From Marinosulfonomonas sp. (GTDB lineage Bacteria > Pseudomonadota > Alphaproteobacteria > Rhodobacterales > Rhodobacteraceae): 9,900 bases of DNA. The translations under genes were made by a program, and so were the position numbers. Below, in pieces: positions 1-6,410 of this stretch; position 1 is the first letter of the stretch; each line of letters starts with the position of its first letter. The notes under the pieces were generated by a model. It was given only the letters and a program-made list of their open reading frames with translations, ran no database searches and was not told where the DNA came from. The stretch is taken from positions 1 through 9,900 of the forward strand of contig WGBJ01000062.1 in NCBI GenBank assembly GCA_015494385.1. The letters run 5' to 3'.

Positions 1-619
1 CCTGATGGCGGCGCGTCGGGCGGGCGAAGGGGAACGGTTGGTGCGCTCGGGTCAATGGAGCGGCTGGCATCCGGTGCAGATGCTGGGGATGCACATTGGC
101 GGCAAAACCGTGGGGATCATCGGCATGGGACGGATCGGTAAGGCGATTGCGCGGCGGTGCCATGACGGGTTCGGGATGAAGGTGGTGTTTCACAACCGCT
201 CGAACGTGGCGGATGCGGGCGTGCCTGCGAAACAGTTGGGATCATTGGCCGAGGTGATGGCAGCGGCGGATGTGGTTGTTCTGGCCGTGCCGGGCAGTCC
301 TGAAACCCATCACCTGATTGATGCGGCTGCGCTAAAGGCGATGCAGCCGCATGCCTATCTGGTCAATATCTCGCGCGGGGATGTGATTGACGAGGCGGCG
401 CTGATTGCCACCTTGCAGGCAGGTGAAATTGCCGGTGCCGGGCTGGATGTTTACGAGCAGGAACCGCATGTGCCGGATGCCCTGAAAGCACTGGATAACG
501 TGGTTCTGTTGCCGCATCTGGGCACCAATGCCGAAGAGGTGCGTGCCAATATGGGGATGATGGCGGTTGAAAACCTGCGCGCGTTCTTTAGCGGCGCGCA
601 GGTTCCCAACAAGGTTTAG
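1..619 (+). CDS. D-2-hydroxyacid dehydrogenase (glyoxylate/hydroxypyruvate reductase-like), 5'-truncated by window
   Basis: This is the C-terminal roughly two thirds of an NAD(P)-dependent D-2-hydroxyacid dehydrogenase, a cytosolic enzyme interconverting 2-oxo acids and D-2-hydroxy acids. The frame is open to the left edge, and the first ATG (position 5) lies inside the conserved part, so the true start is upstream. Counting from that ATG, the Rossmann dinucleotide motif GMGRIG is at residues 40-45. The catalytic trio of the family is present: Arg124 (in NISRGDVID), Glu153 (in YEQEP) and His171 (in LPHLG). The segment after the second beta strand reads FHNRS, with Asn-Arg-Ser where NAD-specific members carry Asp, which suggests NADPH use (inference). 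The exact substrate cannot be told; glyoxylate or hydroxypyruvate is a family-level guess. The TAG stop (617-619) overlaps the stop of the convergent TRAP permease. Confidence 0.9.
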   Translation, partial: LMAARRAGEGERLVRSGQWSGWHPVQMLGMHIGGKTVGIIGMGRIGKAIARRCHDGFGMKVVFHNRSNVADAGVPAKQLGSLAEVMAAADVVVLAVPGSPETHHLIDAAALKAMQPHAYLVNISRGDVIDEAALIATLQAGEIAGAGLDVYEQEPHVPDALKALDNVVLLPHLGTNAEEVRANMGMMAVENLRAFFSGAQVPNKV

Positions 620-2670
620 GCCATTGCCAGCGCATTGCGGCGCTTGATTTGCAGCAAGGCGATGGGCAGCAGCATCACTATACCAACGCCCATTGTCGGC
701 AGACCCGGGGCGATGAACAGGAAGGACGCAAATGCGATCCACCAGCGTTCGACCATGGTCAGTGGTGCGATGAAATAGCCCGCGAATGCGGTGCCCATGC
801 TGGCGATCCCCATCATGGCGCCCAGCAGGGTGATGAAGAAGGAATACCAGGTGAACCCGTCCGCCACCAGCAGCAAGGCTGGCGAGTAGACGAACACAAA
901 GGGTACCAGCGCCTTGGCTATGCCCAGCCGGAAAGCGGTGTTGCCTGTCTTGAACGGGTTTGATCCGGCAATCCCCGCCGCCGCGTAGGCGGCCAGCGCC
1001 ACGGGCGGGGTGATGTCGGCCAGAACGCCGTAATAAAAGACAAAGAAATGCGACACCAGCGGCTGCACCTGCAATACGGCCAAGGCCGGTGCGGCAACGG
1101 CGACCAGAATGATATAGGTTGCCGTTGTCGGAATACCGGCCCCCATAATGATACAGGCAATCGCGATCAGGATCAGCGATACAAACAGCGCCCATTGTTC
1201 AATGCCGAAATAGCTGAACGGGTAAATCGCGCTGATGGATGTGCCGATGTCGGTCGCGGTTTGCACCACAACATAGCCCAGACGAAAACCGACACCCGTC
1301 AGGGTGACGACGCCAACGATAATACCGACGCAGGCCGCAGCGGCCCCGACAGCAAGGGTGTTTTTGGCCCCCGCTGCCAGCGAATCCCACAGGTCCGCGA
1401 TGGACAGGCGGTTGACCGGATTAAGGAAACCGACAACCACGCAGGCGATGATGCCGTAAACGGCGGCAAAATCGGGGGTTCGGCCGGACAGGATCAGATA
1501 GACCAGAATGCCAAGCGGGATGATCGACAGCCAATGCTGCTTTAGTACAATGCCCATTTTTGGCAGCTCTTCGGCTTTCAGACCGCGCAGGCCCAGCTTT
1601 TTGGCTTCCAGATGCACCATGGTGAAGATACCGAAATAGTGCAGCAGGGCTGGAAACAGCGCCGCGGCCAGCACATCGCGCAGGGGGATTTCAAGGTATT
1701 CCACCATGATAAACGCCGCCGCCCCCAGAATGGGCGGGGTGATCTGGCCGCCGGTCGAGGACGTAGCCTCGACAGCGCCGGCGAAATGGGCGGGGTAGCC
1801 GACCTTTTTCATTGCCGGAATGGTCAGCGCGCCAGTGGTCACCGTGTTGGCGATGGAGGAGCCGGATATCGTGCCCATGAAGGCAGACGAGAAAATCGCC
1901 ACCTTGGCTGGGCCGCCGGAATAGCGGCCTGCAATCACCATCGCGATGTCGATGAACAATTGTCCAAGACCGATCCGCGTGGCCAGCACGCCGAACAGGA
2001 TGAATAGGAACACATATTGCGCCATTACGCCAATGGCGATGCCATAGATGCCCTGATTGGTCATATAGAGGTGGTTGATCAGGCCCAGCCAACTGGTGCC
2101 GCCGTGTTTCAACGCGCCGGGCGCGTAGGGGCCGAAGATGGCAAAAGCGATAAAGATCATGGCGATGATCGGCAGGGTCGGCCCGATCGAACGCCGCGCG
2201 GCTTCAAGCACCAGCACCAGCAGGGCGGTGCCCATGAAGACATCGCCCTGGGACGGGTTGCCGACACGTTCTGCCACGATTTCCGGCGGTAGCAGCGGCA
2301 GGTACAGGGACGCGCCAACAGCCAGAAAGGAAAAGATCATATCAAGGATGGAAACGCCGCTAAACCGGTACCACGTGGGCGGGGCCAGCACACCGGCGTC
2401 TGAACGGCGCCAGGAAAACAGCAAAAACACCAGCCCAAGAACAAAGGACAGGTGAATACCGCGGTGCAGCAATTCGCGAATCAGGCCAAAGCCCGAAGCA
2501 TAAAAGTGATAGACCGACATCGCCACCAGCGCGGTGGTGATAAACATGGTCAGGGCTTTGCCGGTCTGGCGAAAGGCCATTTCGGGATCGTACTCGCGCT
2601 CGATCTCGGCAAGCTGTTCGGGGGTCAGTTCGGGGATGGGTTCAGTGGACATCGCTAGGGGTTCCGTCAT
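616..2670 (-). CDS. TRAP transporter permease, 4TM/12TM fusion (DctQ-DctM fused, TAXI type)
   Basis: This is the membrane component of a tripartite ATP-independent periplasmic transporter, driving ion-coupled uptake of an organic acid or amino acid delivered by the periplasmic receptor. It is about 684 aa, the usual length of the fused form. A short acidic N-terminus is followed by a small DctQ-like membrane part (roughly the first 170 residues) and a large DctM-like part. Two hallmark DctM segments are clear: one around residues 270-325 (GSSIANTVTTGALTIP, then GGQITPPILGAAAF) and its internal repeat around 510-575 (GAGIPTTATYI, then ADITPPVALAAYAAAGIAGS). The start is uncertain. ATG 2670 is used here but has no Shine-Dalgarno and sits 8 nt after a hairpin. 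ATG 2652 (protein MSTEPIPE) has GGAA about 10 nt upstream and may be the real start; TTG 2676 is less likely. It lies downstream of the TAXI receptor gene in one operon. The TAA stop at 616-618 overlaps that of the convergent dehydrogenase. Confidence 0.95.
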   Translation of the reverse strand: MTEPLAMSTEPIPELTPEQLAEIEREYDPEMAFRQTGKALTMFITTALVAMSVYHFYASGFGLIRELLHRGIHLSFVLGLVFLLFSWRRSDAGVLAPPTWYRFSGVSILDMIFSFLAVGASLYLPLLPPEIVAERVGNPSQGDVFMGTALLVLVLEAARRSIGPTLPIIAMIFIAFAIFGPYAPGALKHGGTSWLGLINHLYMTNQGIYGIAIGVMAQYVFLFILFGVLATRIGLGQLFIDIAMVIAGRYSGGPAKVAIFSSAFMGTISGSSIANTVTTGALTIPAMKKVGYPAHFAGAVEATSSTGGQITPPILGAAAFIMVEYLEIPLRDVLAAALFPALLHYFGIFTMVHLEAKKLGLRGLKAEELPKMGIVLKQHWLSIIPLGILVYLILSGRTPDFAAVYGIIACVVVGFLNPVNRLSIADLWDSLAAGAKNTLAVGAAAACVGIIVGVVTLTGVGFRLGYVVVQTATDIGTSISAIYPFSYFGIEQWALFVSLILIAIACIIMGAGIPTTATYIILVAVAAPALAVLQVQPLVSHFFVFYYGVLADITPPVALAAYAAAGIAGSNPFKTGNTAFRLGIAKALVPFVFVYSPALLLVADGFTWYSFFITLLGAMMGIASMGTAFAGYFIAPLTMVERWWIAFASFLFIAPGLPTMGVGIVMLLPIALLQIKRRNALAMA

Positions 2671-2674
2671 ATGC

Positions 2675-2706
2675 AAAAGGCCCGGGCGCAGAATTGCACC
2701 CGGGCC
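2675..2706 (-). terminator. Intercistronic hairpin with T4 tail between TAXI receptor and permease (probable attenuator)
   Basis: On the minus strand an 8-bp perfect GC-only stem is formed by 2699-2706 (GGCCCGGG) and 2679-2686 (CCCGGGCC). It continues after one mismatch with a 3-bp inner stem around a 4-nt loop, and TTTT follows at 2678-2675. It begins 20 nt after the receptor stop codon and ends 8 nt before the permease ATG at 2670. The shape is that of an intrinsic terminator with a short T tract, so partial read-through is expected. It would lower permease expression relative to the receptor and might also protect the receptor mRNA 3' end. The termination role is inferred from structure only. 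Confidence 0.75.
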
Positions 2707-2726
2707 AGTATCTGGTCAAAGTCGTC

Positions 2727-3737
2727 TTACTTGATCATTCCGACTTCTTTGTAGAAACGCTCGGCACCCGGGTGCAGCGGCACACCGACGCCGTTCAGGG
2801 CAGTTTCCAGCGTGATGCTTTTGCCTTTGGCGTGACCCACGTCCAGCAATTTGCGGGACTTTTCGTTCCACAGTGCTTTGGTGATCTGGTAGATCAGTTC
2901 GTCATCTTCCTTGGCGGATGTGAACCACTGCGCACCAACGGCCACGGTGGGTGTGGTTGCAACGCCTTCATAAGCGCCTTCAGGGATGTCGGATTTGGCG
3001 AAGAAGCCGTATTTTTCGGTCAGCGCGTCAGCCGCAGCACCGTCGATCGGCACCAGTTTGATGTCCGCAGCCGAGGCGAGTTCCACCAGCGAGCCAGTCG
3101 GATAACCGGCAACCACAAAGAACGCATCGATTTTGCCGTTGCGCAGGGCTTCGGCAGCAGCGCCACCCTTCAGGGCTTCGGCCGAGATGTCGTCAGACGA
3201 AACACCGGCAGCCTCGAGGATCATGTTGGCATCAACATATGTGCCCGAGCCAGGCTCGTCCAAAGACACGCGCTTGCCTTTCAGATCGGCAACCGAGTTG
3301 ATGCCGCTGTCGGCCAGCGCCACCAGATGGATGTGCTCTTCAAACAGGGCGGCAATGGTGCGCAGGTCTTCTGCGGGCGCTTTGCCTTCCATGGTGCCGG
3401 TGCCGGTGTAGGCCCAGTAAGCCACGTCCGACTGGGCAAAGCCCGAGTTACGCAGACCGGAAATAATGGCGTTTACGTTGTCAACAGAACCGCGCGACGA
3501 AACAGCCGAAGCGATCAGACCGTCCACACCACAGCTGCCACCTTCTTCGCAGGGGCGCGATCCGGGGGGCTTGGAAATCGCGTTCGCGATAACGCCGCCA
3601 ACCGGATAATAGGTATAGGCGGTGCCGCCTGTGCCGATGGTAAAGAATTTCAGCTCTTGTGCGGCGGCCGTTGTGGCGACCCCTGCAACAAGGGCGGCGC
3701 CCAGAAGCGCAGCTTTGAAGCCTTTGGTGATTTTCAT
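2727..3737 (-). CDS. TRAP transporter TAXI-family periplasmic solute-binding protein
   Basis: This is the periplasmic receptor that captures substrate for the fused TRAP permease just downstream. It is 336 aa, typical for TAXI receptors. The start at 3737 is supported by GGGAGAGAG a few nt upstream and by the signal peptide it gives: MKITK, a hydrophobic stretch (residues 9-22) and an AAA|QE cleavage site near residue 26. The frame stays open upstream to 3977 but without a signal-peptide-like start. The mature part opens with the TAXI signature FFTIGTGGTAYTYYPVGG. It contains the family's cysteine pair (Cys63 and Cys69, in RPCEEGGSC), expected to form a periplasmic disulfide. The ligand cannot be read from sequence; characterised TAXI receptors bind glutamate, glutamine or 2-oxoglutarate. 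The 157-bp gap to tdk should hold its promoter, but I could not single out a convincing one. Confidence 0.95.
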   Translation of the reverse strand: MKITKGFKAALLGAALVAGVATTAAAQELKFFTIGTGGTAYTYYPVGGVIANAISKPPGSRPCEEGGSCGVDGLIASAVSSRGSVDNVNAIISGLRNSGFAQSDVAYWAYTGTGTMEGKAPAEDLRTIAALFEEHIHLVALADSGINSVADLKGKRVSLDEPGSGTYVDANMILEAAGVSSDDISAEALKGGAAAEALRNGKIDAFFVVAGYPTGSLVELASAADIKLVPIDGAAADALTEKYGFFAKSDIPEGAYEGVATTPTVAVGAQWFTSAKEDDELIYQITKALWNEKSRKLLDVGHAKGKSITLETALNGVGVPLHPGAERFYKEVGMIK

Positions 3738-3894
3738 GTCTCTCTCCCGTAGATAGGTTTTCGTGGTTTTGTCCGCGTATTTCACAGGGTCATGGCAGGA
3801 ATAGGTTAATGCAATCGCCCCTGTGGTTTTTCGTTCCAGATTTGCAGTAAAACGACCTTTGCCTGAATTGCCAAGGGGCAACTGCCGCAAAAGG

Positions 3895-4473
3895 CTAATT
3901 TCCTGTCGCTTCCCTCCAGTGTTTGCGGCACAGCGACAGATAGCTTTCATTGCCGCCGATCTGCACCTGATCGCCATCGGTGATCACATTGCCGTCCCCG
4001 TCCATGCGCACAACCATCGTTGCCTTCTTGCCGCAATGGCAAATTGTGCGGGCTTCGCGCATTTCGTCGGCCAGTGCCAGCAGGGCGGCCGATCCGGGGA
4101 ACAGTTCTCCCTGAAAATCGACCCGCAGGCCGTAACACATCACGGGCACATTCAGATCGTCCACAGCGCGGGCCAGTTGCCAGACCTGTTCTTTGGTCAG
4201 GAATTGTGATTCGTCGATAAAAATGCAGGCGCAGGGGCCCTGATCCAGCCGATTCTGGATTTTGGCATACAGGTCTTCGCCGGATTCGAATGTGTCGGCG
4301 TCATCATCAATACCGATTCGCGATGCGATTTTTGCCTCGCCGGCCCGATTATCCAGACGGGCCGTAATAAGATAGGTCTGCATTCCACGTTCGCGATAGT
4401 TGTAAGACGCTTGCAGCAAAATCGTCGATTTGCCTGCATTCATCGTGGAGTAGTGAAAATATAGTTTAGCCAT
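3895..4473 (-). CDS. tdk: Thymidine kinase, type II
   Basis: This enzyme phosphorylates thymidine to dTMP with ATP in the cytosolic pyrimidine salvage pathway. It is 192 aa, normal for the bacterial type II enzyme. The P-loop STMNAGKST lies at residues 9-17. The FIDESQF motif at 85-91 carries the catalytic Glu88. A zinc site is formed by the CHC motif (Cys145, Cys147) and CRKH (Cys182, His185). The GGNESY motif near residues 173-178 belongs to the thymidine-binding lasso. The start is set at ATG 4473 because MAKLYFHYS is the standard N-terminus; the upstream 33-residue extension (to 4572) is not family-like. No clear Shine-Dalgarno precedes it. The gene appears to be monocistronic and has its own gap on both sides. 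A TTGCC/GGCAA mini-hairpin lies after the stop, but there is no convincing terminator. Confidence 0.97.
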   Translation of the reverse strand: MAKLYFHYSTMNAGKSTILLQASYNYRERGMQTYLITARLDNRAGEAKIASRIGIDDDADTFESGEDLYAKIQNRLDQGPCACIFIDESQFLTKEQVWQLARAVDDLNVPVMCYGLRVDFQGELFPGSAALLALADEMREARTICHCGKKATMVVRMDGDGNVITDGDQVQIGGNESYLSLCRKHWREATGN

Positions 4474-4597
4474 GGGCGCAGTTTTGCCGCAACAGCCAAA
4501 GATGTGCAAGACAGGTTTGTTTATAGAGATTGTAAAGGGCGGAGGCGTTGTTAAAAACCGGGCCAAAGCCAATATATCAAGGGTAATCGGGGAAATA

Positions 4598-4641
4598 AGA
4601 GGTCCGGAACTGGCTCACGCCTGGGGATGAACCGGACCTCT
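4598..4641. repeat. 10-bp perfect inverted repeat with 24-nt loop
   Basis: AGAGGTCCGG (4598-4607) and CCGGACCTCT (4632-4641) are exact reverse complements. The loop contains a small GGC-TCAC-GCC hairpin (4612-4621). On the minus strand the stem is followed by a weak TTATTT run, so it could act as a weak leftward terminator. On the plus strand it could be part of a structured RNA. Its role is unknown. Confidence 0.6.
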
Positions 4642-4738
4642 GCACCTGATACAAACAGAAAAGGGTTTTCGCGTCGCTGCCGGATTGCACCGGCTCTGTC
4701 GCTCCCACACAACAGAAACACGAAGACCCCACCCAATA

Positions 4739-4757
4739 CTAATGTCGGGAACATTAG
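4739..4757. repeat. 7-bp perfect inverted repeat with 5-nt loop
   Basis: CTAATGT (4739-4745) and ACATTAG (4751-4757) flank CGGGA. It lies about 125 nt upstream of the HTH gene. Its size fits either a DNA operator or an RNA hairpin in a leader. No T tract follows on either strand, so it is not a terminator. Confidence 0.5.
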
Positions 4758-4880
4758 CCACTCACTGCAATCCCAAAACACGGGACTGGATTTCTATATG
4801 ACAAACCTGTTCGAAATGATTAATGGGAAAAGAAAAGGGTATTTCCCCCTTAAATCGGGAATCCCCGCAAGGAGTCTTAA

Positions 4881-5339
4881 ATGGTTGACGTGAAGAAGTA
4901 CCTGAAGAAGCACACCGAAGCCCTGGTCAAGGATGTGGGCATCGAAAATGCGTGCCGGTTGACGGGCAAGTCAAAGGCGACGCTTGGGCGGTACTATTCG
5001 GATGCGGTCGAGCATGCCGATCGCTTTATGCCGATTGATGCTGCCGCAGCCCTTGAGCAGGAAGCGGAATACCCGCATGTGACTTCGGCATTGGCGGATC
5101 TGGCCGGTGTGACGATTTCCTTTCATCTGGAAAAGCGCAACATGCCCAAGGGTGGTGGCGTGAATGCGGATGTGGTTGCCCTGTCGCAGCGGTTTGCCAT
5201 GTTGATGACGGAATACGGACAAGCCATCGAGGATGGCGTGATTACCATCAACGAGGCCAAGCGCCTGTTGCGCGAAACGCTGGCATTGCAGCATGTGCTG
5301 ATGGATATGAAACTGCATCTGGAGGATGATGCGGTATAG
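4881..5339 (+). CDS. Conserved-looking hypothetical protein with N-terminal helix-turn-helix-like region
   Basis: This is a 152-aa soluble protein of unknown function. The start at 4881 has a good Shine-Dalgarno (AAGGAG at 4869-4874). Residues 20-40 (GIENACRLTGKSKATLGRYYS) have the spacing of a helix-turn-helix: a helix, a TGKS turn, and a recognition-like helix. The next part (RFMPIDAAAALE, then PHVTSALADLAG) resembles the layout of small phage CII/Cox-like regulators, where the HTH is followed by a segment naming a default gene state; this is a loose resemblance only. The C-terminal half (residues 97-148) is predicted mostly helical and could be a dimerisation region. It is probably co-transcribed with the methyltransferase 14 nt downstream. 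No transmembrane segment, signal peptide or enzymatic motif was seen. I do not recognise a named family with confidence. Confidence 0.85.
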   Translation: MVDVKKYLKKHTEALVKDVGIENACRLTGKSKATLGRYYSDAVEHADRFMPIDAAAALEQEAEYPHVTSALADLAGVTISFHLEKRNMPKGGGVNADVVALSQRFAMLMTEYGQAIEDGVITINEAKRLLRETLALQHVLMDMKLHLEDDAV

Positions 5340-5353
5340 GGTGTCGGGGGAAC

Positions 5354-5986
5354 ATGGCAGATTCAAAACCGGATCGTGATGCGGCCTATGCGCTGAAAAC
5401 GCCCGAGGATTCGATCGAGTTGTATCGGGAGTGGGCGAAAACCTATGATCAGGATTTTGCCAAGGCCAATGATTACCGCAACCCGCAACTGATTGCCGAA
5501 CTGTTTGCAAAGCGGTGCGACGGGGATATGCCCATTCTGGATGTGGGGGCAGGCACGGGGCTGGTAGGGCAGGCTCTTGCCGCGCATGGCTTGGCCCCCG
5601 TAGATGCGCTCGACATTTCACCCGATATGCTGGCCGTTGCGCAGTCCAAAGGATGTTATCGCGATACCATCCATGCGGATTTAACCGGACAGGTTGGAAT
5701 CGCGGACTCGGTCTATGGGGGCGTGATTTCGGTTGGCACCTTTACCCACGGCCATGTCGGACCCGAGGCGATAGACGAATTGTTGCGGGTGGCCCGACCG
5801 GGGGCATTGTTCGCATTGGGAATCAATGCCGGGTTTTACGAAGCGGACGGGTTCGCTGAAAAATTCGTGTCTTTGAAAGACAGGATTGACGGATTCGAGA
5901 TTGTCGAGACCTACGGGTATGGCAAACAGGCCGAAGCCGAGTTGCAACAGACGCGATCATCTGTGGCGCTGTTTCGCAAGCGCTAG
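5354..5986 (+). CDS. Class I SAM-dependent methyltransferase (WBSCR27/METTL27-like)
   Basis: This is a 210-aa cytosolic methyltransferase. GGGGG lies 3 nt before the start codon region (GGGGGAAC-ATG), supporting the start. Motif I, LDVGAGTG, is at residues 62-69 and binds the adenosine/methionine part of SAM. LDIS at 86-89 is the post-motif I acidic loop that contacts the ribose. The segment YREWAKTYDQDF at residues 24-35 is the lead-in typical of the WBSCR27-like branch, and LLRVARPGALFALGIN is the motif III region. The methyl acceptor is unknown, and small-molecule substrates are as likely as any. The gene starts 14 nt after the HTH-like gene, so the two probably form an operon. Its stop codon TAG (5984-5986) is embedded in the left arm of the 14-bp inverted repeat that follows. 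Confidence 0.92.
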   Translation: MADSKPDRDAAYALKTPEDSIELYREWAKTYDQDFAKANDYRNPQLIAELFAKRCDGDMPILDVGAGTGLVGQALAAHGLAPVDALDISPDMLAVAQSKGCYRDTIHADLTGQVGIADSVYGGVISVGTFTHGHVGPEAIDELLRVARPGALFALGINAGFYEADGFAEKFVSLKDRIDGFEIVETYGYGKQAEAELQQTRSSVALFRKR

Positions 5987-6016
5987 GGTCAGGACCTATT
6001 AATCCTGACCCTAGCG
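5981..6016. terminator. 14-bp perfect inverted repeat at the end of the methyltransferase gene
   Basis: CGCTAGGGTCAGGA (5981-5994) and TCCTGACCCTAGCG (6003-6016) are exact reverse complements with an 8-nt loop, CCTATTAA. The left arm contains the methyltransferase stop codon. No T tract follows on either strand, so it is not a textbook intrinsic terminator. It lies between convergent genes and probably works as a symmetric transcript-end stabiliser or a Rho-assisted bidirectional stop (inference). Confidence 0.7.
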
Positions 6017-6043
6017 GCGCACCCCGCAAATTGGGGATGCGCC
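6016..6043 (-). terminator. Second hairpin, just downstream of the DUF2892 gene
   Basis: GGCGCA-CCCC (6016-6025) pairs with GGGG-A-TGCGCC (6033-6043), with one bulged A and a 7-nt loop, GCAAATT. It begins 8 nt after the DUF2892 stop codon on the minus strand and touches the 14-bp repeat, so leftward transcription meets two stacked hairpins. There is no T tract. A 3'-end role is inferred from position. Confidence 0.55.
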
Positions 6044-6051
6044 GGAATTCA

Positions 6052-6258
6052 TTAGCAGCAGCTGCCTTCGGAAGATTTGAAGCCCAGTTTCTGGAAAATC
6101 TTGCCAGCCGGACAGAAACCGGTGAAAGCAGATTGAAACAGGTTTGCCCCGACAAAGATTGTCAGCCACATAAAGCTCGGGTGAACATAGTTTGTCAGGA
6201 TCACGGACAGGATGACCATAAAGCCGGCAAAGGCCAGCACAGCGCGTTCAGAAGTCAT
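6052..6258 (-). CDS. Small DUF2892 (YgaP transmembrane domain-like) inner membrane protein
   Basis: This is a 68-aa inner membrane protein with two hydrophobic segments (about residues 7-23 and 29-47) separated by a short polar turn. It resembles the membrane hairpin of the YgaP/DUF2892 family, where it is fused or adjacent to rhodanese domains and other sulfur-transfer proteins. Here there is no rhodanese part, so it is a free-standing version. Cysteines are Cys49, in the conserved TGFCPAGKIFQKLG stretch, and a terminal Cys67-Cys68 pair. AAAGGA lies about 8 nt before the ATG at 6258. The gene is monocistronic, with its own promoter and palindromic operator upstream and two hairpins downstream. 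Function is unknown; a role in sulfide or persulfide handling is inferred from the operator and the family's usual company. Confidence 0.9.
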   Translation of the reverse strand: MTSERAVLAFAGFMVILSVILTNYVHPSFMWLTIFVGANLFQSAFTGFCPAGKIFQKLGFKSSEGSCC

Positions 6259-6302
6259 ATTTCATTCCTTTCGGTTGAGCAGGCACATTGGTGCCGGTTA
6301 AG

Positions 6303-6328
6303 AACATATTCGTATTTAGGAATATGTT
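6303..6328. promoter_or_regulatory. Palindromic operator, ATTC-N8-GAAT type (SqrR/BigR-like)
   Basis: AACATATTC (6303-6311) and GAATATGTT (6320-6328) are perfect 9-bp arms around GTATTTAG. The core is ATTC-N8-GAAT, which is the operator form I recall for SqrR, the persulfide-sensing ArsR-family repressor of Rhodobacter. BigR is its relative. It covers the -10 box of the DUF2892 promoter, so a bound repressor would block transcription. No such regulator is encoded in this window. Confidence 0.7.
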
Positions 6329-6341
6329 TTGTCATATGCAA
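6313..6341 (-). promoter_or_regulatory. Sigma-70-type promoter for the DUF2892 gene
   Basis: On the minus strand, TTGCAT (6341-6336) and TAAATA (6318-6313) are separated by exactly 17 nt. The -10 box falls inside the spacer of the palindrome. The predicted start near 6306 gives a leader of about 45 nt before the ATG at 6258. Confidence 0.55.
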
Positions 6342-6410
6342 GCCTTTATTGGCATATTCGGGGGCTGTTGCATAGAAAATCGGGCAATTTCGGGTGCGAC
6401 AAATCCGAAG

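Larger units (their letters stand above)
4474..4880. other. Gene-free gap between divergent tdk and the HTH gene, with several hairpins
   Basis: This 407-bp stretch is visibly more AT-rich than its surroundings. The two open frames I examined here (4627-4893 and 4551-4781) have protein sequences unlike any family I know. It must hold the promoters for tdk (-) and the 4881 gene (+), although no strong -35/-10 pair was found for either. Three compact inverted repeats occur: 4598-4641 (10-bp arms), 4679-4694 (GCCGG/CCGGC, 6-nt loop) and 4739-4757 (7-bp arms, 5-nt loop). None is followed by a T run on the plus strand. It could be a long 5' leader or an unannotated small RNA. No tRNA, SRP RNA or tmRNA feature was recognised. 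Confidence 0.5.

Noticed and set aside
2666..2676. GTCATATGCAA repeated at 6331-6341, with a related GTCATATGAC at 8373
   Set aside because: An 11-base match within about 10 kb around start-codon-like CATATG is close to chance. The three contexts differ (permease start, promoter spacer, regulator promoter).
2694..3752. 352-codon open frame on the + strand
   Set aside because: Antisense to the well-supported TAXI receptor gene, with no recognisable protein family. It is a shadow of codon bias.
4598..4641. Possible SRP RNA, because of the GGTCCGGAA string
   Set aside because: The conserved GGAAGCAGCC domain does not follow, and the long hairpin of 4.5S RNA is absent.
4627..4893. 88-codon open frame (+) before the HTH gene, and a 31-codon version starting at ATG 4798 that overlaps the HTH start
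   Set aside because: No good ribosome site for either start, low-complexity composition, and it crosses the hairpins and the Shine-Dalgarno of the 4881 gene. An upstream overlapping ORF with coupling is possible but unsupported.
4971..5621. 216-codon open frame on the - strand
   Set aside because: Antisense to both the HTH and methyltransferase genes, with no family resemblance.
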